From an uncultured Lachnospiraceae bacterium (lineage in GTDB: Bacteria > Bacillota > Clostridia > Lachnospirales > Lachnospiraceae), in contig CANOFI010000108.1 in the NCBI GenBank assembly GCA_947565255.1, forward strand, positions 1-7,730: DNA of 7,730 nucleotides, given 5' to 3'. A model generated the notes under the pieces. That model was not told the origin of the DNA, made no database searches, and saw nothing but the letters and a program-made list of their open reading frames with translations. A program made the translations under genes and the position numbers. Position 1 is the stretch's first letter; every line of letters starts with the position of its first letter. This document shows, in pieces, positions 6,151 through 7,730 of the stretch.

Positions 6151-7673
6151 AATGGAAGGATTCTGGTTGCAATTTTTTGGCAAAATTTCACATCATGTTC
6201 TACAAACAGCATGGTTGGAGGGAAATCTGACAGCAGCTTTTCAATCTGCATTCTTGAAAATACGTCGATATAGTTCAGAGGTTCATCCCAGATATAGAGA
6301 TGAGCCGGTTTCAGCAGGCTTGCTGCCAGCAATACCTTCTTTTTCTGTCCTTCCGAATACTCCTCCATATGTTTCAAAAACTGCACCCGTTCAAAATCAA
6401 GCTGCCTGAGAATTGCGCAGAATACGCTTTGATCGAGATCATGTTCTTCGCAAAAGCTGGTAATATCGCCTTTTAAGCCTGACGTATCCTGCCCGGCATA
6501 AGAAATTACAAGTCCCGGGGCCGTTTCACATACCCCTTTTTCCGAAACAGCCATGCCAGAACCAAAAGAAGCAGCTTTCTGTAAAATCATCCGAAGCAGT
6601 GTTGACTTTCCGCAGCCGTTTTTTCCATACAAAGCGATCCGTTCCCCGCTGTTGACTGCAAAGGAGATGTTTTCAAAGAGCAAATGGTCTGCATCTGTAT
6701 ATTTTATGCTGTAGTCTTTTATATTGACAAGTGTATTTTTGTGATGCGTAAGCCGGGTCAGTTTTAAATCCGCAGGTGTTTCCAAATCCTGCAGAAGCCC
6801 TTCTTTTTCTTTTATTTCCTGATGGATTCGTTTTTCCATCTGCCGGACCCTGCTCTGCATTTTCTTTGTTTTTGCACCGATAAATGCTCTTGTCCCCATA
6901 TTTCTGTCATGTTGCTTTACCGGGTCATAGCCTATTTTGGTCCGTTCATTCTGGTCTGCCCATACTGAGGCGCGCGACGCAGCCTGTTTCAGCTTTTTTA
7001 TTTCCTTTTGATGTTTTTCGTTTTCTGCTATGACATACTTGTCTTTTTTCTGCTTATTCTCCCACCATGTGGAAAAATTGCCGCACTGTACCTCAATGCT
7101 TTTGCGGTTGAGCACCAGGCAATGGTTCGTGCAGGCATCCAGCAAATCTCTGTCATGGGATACCAAAATGAATCCTTTTTTTGACGCAAGATACTGTTTT
7201 ACAGCTTCCCGGGCGTCCCGGTCCAGGTGATTGGTCGGCTCATCGATCAGCAAAAAGTCATTGTCTCCGGAAAACAAAACGGCCAGTAAAATTTTTGTGC
7301 GTTCTCCCGGACTCAGCGTCTGAAAAGGCCGGTAGAGAATTTCCGAATCCTCTTCCAGCTTTTCCAGCTCACAGATGACCCGCCACAGCTCACATCCCGC
7401 TTTAAGCTCTTCGATAAAATCGGCCGCTGAAAGCCGCATTCTCTGTTCCGTAATGGAATATGGAAAATAGTCAAACACCGTAGCTGCGTGTATGGTTCCT
7501 TTGTATGTGTATTTTCCGAGCAGTAATTTCAAAAAGGTTGTTTTTCCCTTGCCGTTTCGGCCTATAAAGCCTAATTTCCAATTTGTATCAATGGAAAAAG
7601 AAATATTCTCAAAAATAGTATCAAAGCTTCCATCATAATAAAAAGTAAGATTATTTACACGGATCTGTGCCAT
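6147..7673 (-). CDS. ABC-F ATPase, Lsa-like ribosomal protection protein
   Basis: A 508-residue cytosolic protein with two ABC ATPase domains and no membrane segment: class ABC-F. Domain 1: Walker A GRNGKGKT (38-45), signature LSPGE (120-124), Walker B FLLIDEP (140-146, Glu145) followed by TNHLD, and His173 in VSHDR. A charged, helical linker at about 200-300 is the arm that in resistance proteins reaches the ribosomal peptidyl-transferase centre. Domain 2: Walker A GKNGCGKS (350-357), signature YSEGQ (439-443), Walker B LYIWDEP (459-465, Glu464) followed by LNYID, and His493. The overall pattern, including LNYID, resembles the Lsa family, which frees ribosomes from lincosamides, streptogramin A and pleuromutilins. 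A housekeeping ABC-F is less likely but possible, and the drug range is not predictable. I chose ATG 7673 because AGGAGG lies seven bases upstream; ATG 7679, two codons earlier, leaves only one base of spacing. It converges on the symporter gene. Confidence 0.92.
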   Translation of the reverse strand: MAQIRVNNLTFYYDGSFDTIFENISFSIDTNWKLGFIGRNGKGKTTFLKLLLGKYTYKGTIHAATVFDYFPYSITEQRMRLSAADFIEELKAGCELWRVICELEKLEEDSEILYRPFQTLSPGERTKILLAVLFSGDNDFLLIDEPTNHLDRDAREAVKQYLASKKGFILVSHDRDLLDACTNHCLVLNRKSIEVQCGNFSTWWENKQKKDKYVIAENEKHQKEIKKLKQAASRASVWADQNERTKIGYDPVKQHDRNMGTRAFIGAKTKKMQSRVRQMEKRIHQEIKEKEGLLQDLETPADLKLTRLTHHKNTLVNIKDYSIKYTDADHLLFENISFAVNSGERIALYGKNGCGKSTLLRMILQKAASFGSGMAVSEKGVCETAPGLVISYAGQDTSGLKGDITSFCEEHDLDQSVFCAILRQLDFERVQFLKHMEEYSEGQKKKVLLAASLLKPAHLYIWDEPLNYIDVFSRMQIEKLLSDFPPTMLFVEHDVKFCQKIATRILPL

Positions 7674-7680
7674 ATACATT

Positions 7681-7686
7681 CCTCCT
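7681..7686 (-). promoter_or_regulatory. Ribosome binding site of the ABC-F gene
   Basis: AGGAGG on the minus strand, seven bases before ATG 7673 and only one base before ATG 7679. This favours the internal ATG as start. Confidence 0.8.
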
Positions 7687-7699
7687 TTTTCGCTGTGCA

Positions 7700-7719
7700 G
7701 AGCATTTTCAGATATGCTC
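7700..7719 (-). promoter_or_regulatory. Inverted repeat in the ABC-F leader
   Basis: GAGCAT (7700-7705) and ATGCTC (7714-7719) form 6-bp arms around an 8-base loop, 13 bases upstream of the ribosome binding site. Many ABC-F resistance genes are controlled by leader attenuation, so this may be one arm of such a structure. No promoter or full leader is visible because the window ends at 7730. Confidence 0.3.
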
Positions 7720-7730
7720 CAGGCAGTTCG

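Noticed and set aside
6152..6409. Plus-strand open frame of 85 codons at the 3' end of the ABC-F gene
   Set aside because: It lies opposite conserved ABC-F domain 2 motifs, has no ribosome binding site and shows no recognisable domain.

Overview
The window looks like chromosomal DNA from an anaerobic Firmicute, probably a clostridial gut bacterium of the Lachnospiraceae type. I infer this from protein family resemblance, strong AGGAGG-type ribosome binding sites and canonical sigma-A-like promoters; there is no rRNA or other direct phylogenetic marker. I see no mobile element, CRISPR array or tRNA. The longest stretch without a gene is about 200 bases (4522-4723) and it is full of regulatory structure.

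Region 1 (2-4052, plus strand) is a tight three-gene operon: a MoxR-family AAA+ ATPase whose 5' end lies outside the window, a DUF58 membrane protein that starts inside the ATPase stop codon (ATGA overlap), and, 14 bases later, a large membrane-anchored transglutaminase-like protein with an intact Cys-His-Asp triad. This is the MoxR/DUF58/transglutaminase cassette known from many bacteria (Bacillus subtilis yeaC-yeaD-yebA has the same order). Its role is poorly understood but probably concerns the cell envelope. The unusual point is that the MoxR protein appears to lack the P-loop GK residues: three residues are missing exactly where V-G-K should stand, while everything downstream is intact.

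Region 2 (4108-6079) is a divergent pair. On the minus strand is an Rrf2-family regulator with a C-terminal cluster of four cysteines, behind a promoter whose spacer and -10 box are covered by a 9-bp-arm inverted repeat, a good candidate for an autoregulatory operator. On the plus strand is a sodium-coupled amino acid symporter of the NSS (LeuT/MhsT) family, with a near-consensus promoter and a 5' leader that holds a perfect 14-bp palindrome inside a GC-rich inverted repeat.

Region 3 (6101-7730) holds a long UUCG-capped hairpin between convergent genes, then on the minus strand an ABC-F ATPase resembling the Lsa family of ribosome-protection antibiotic resistance proteins. The little of its leader inside the window contains an inverted repeat that might belong to an attenuator.

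I do not see a clearly new multi-gene system. The strongest leads are the P-loop-deleted MoxR, the Rrf2 operator, the palindromic symporter leader and the Lsa-like gene.
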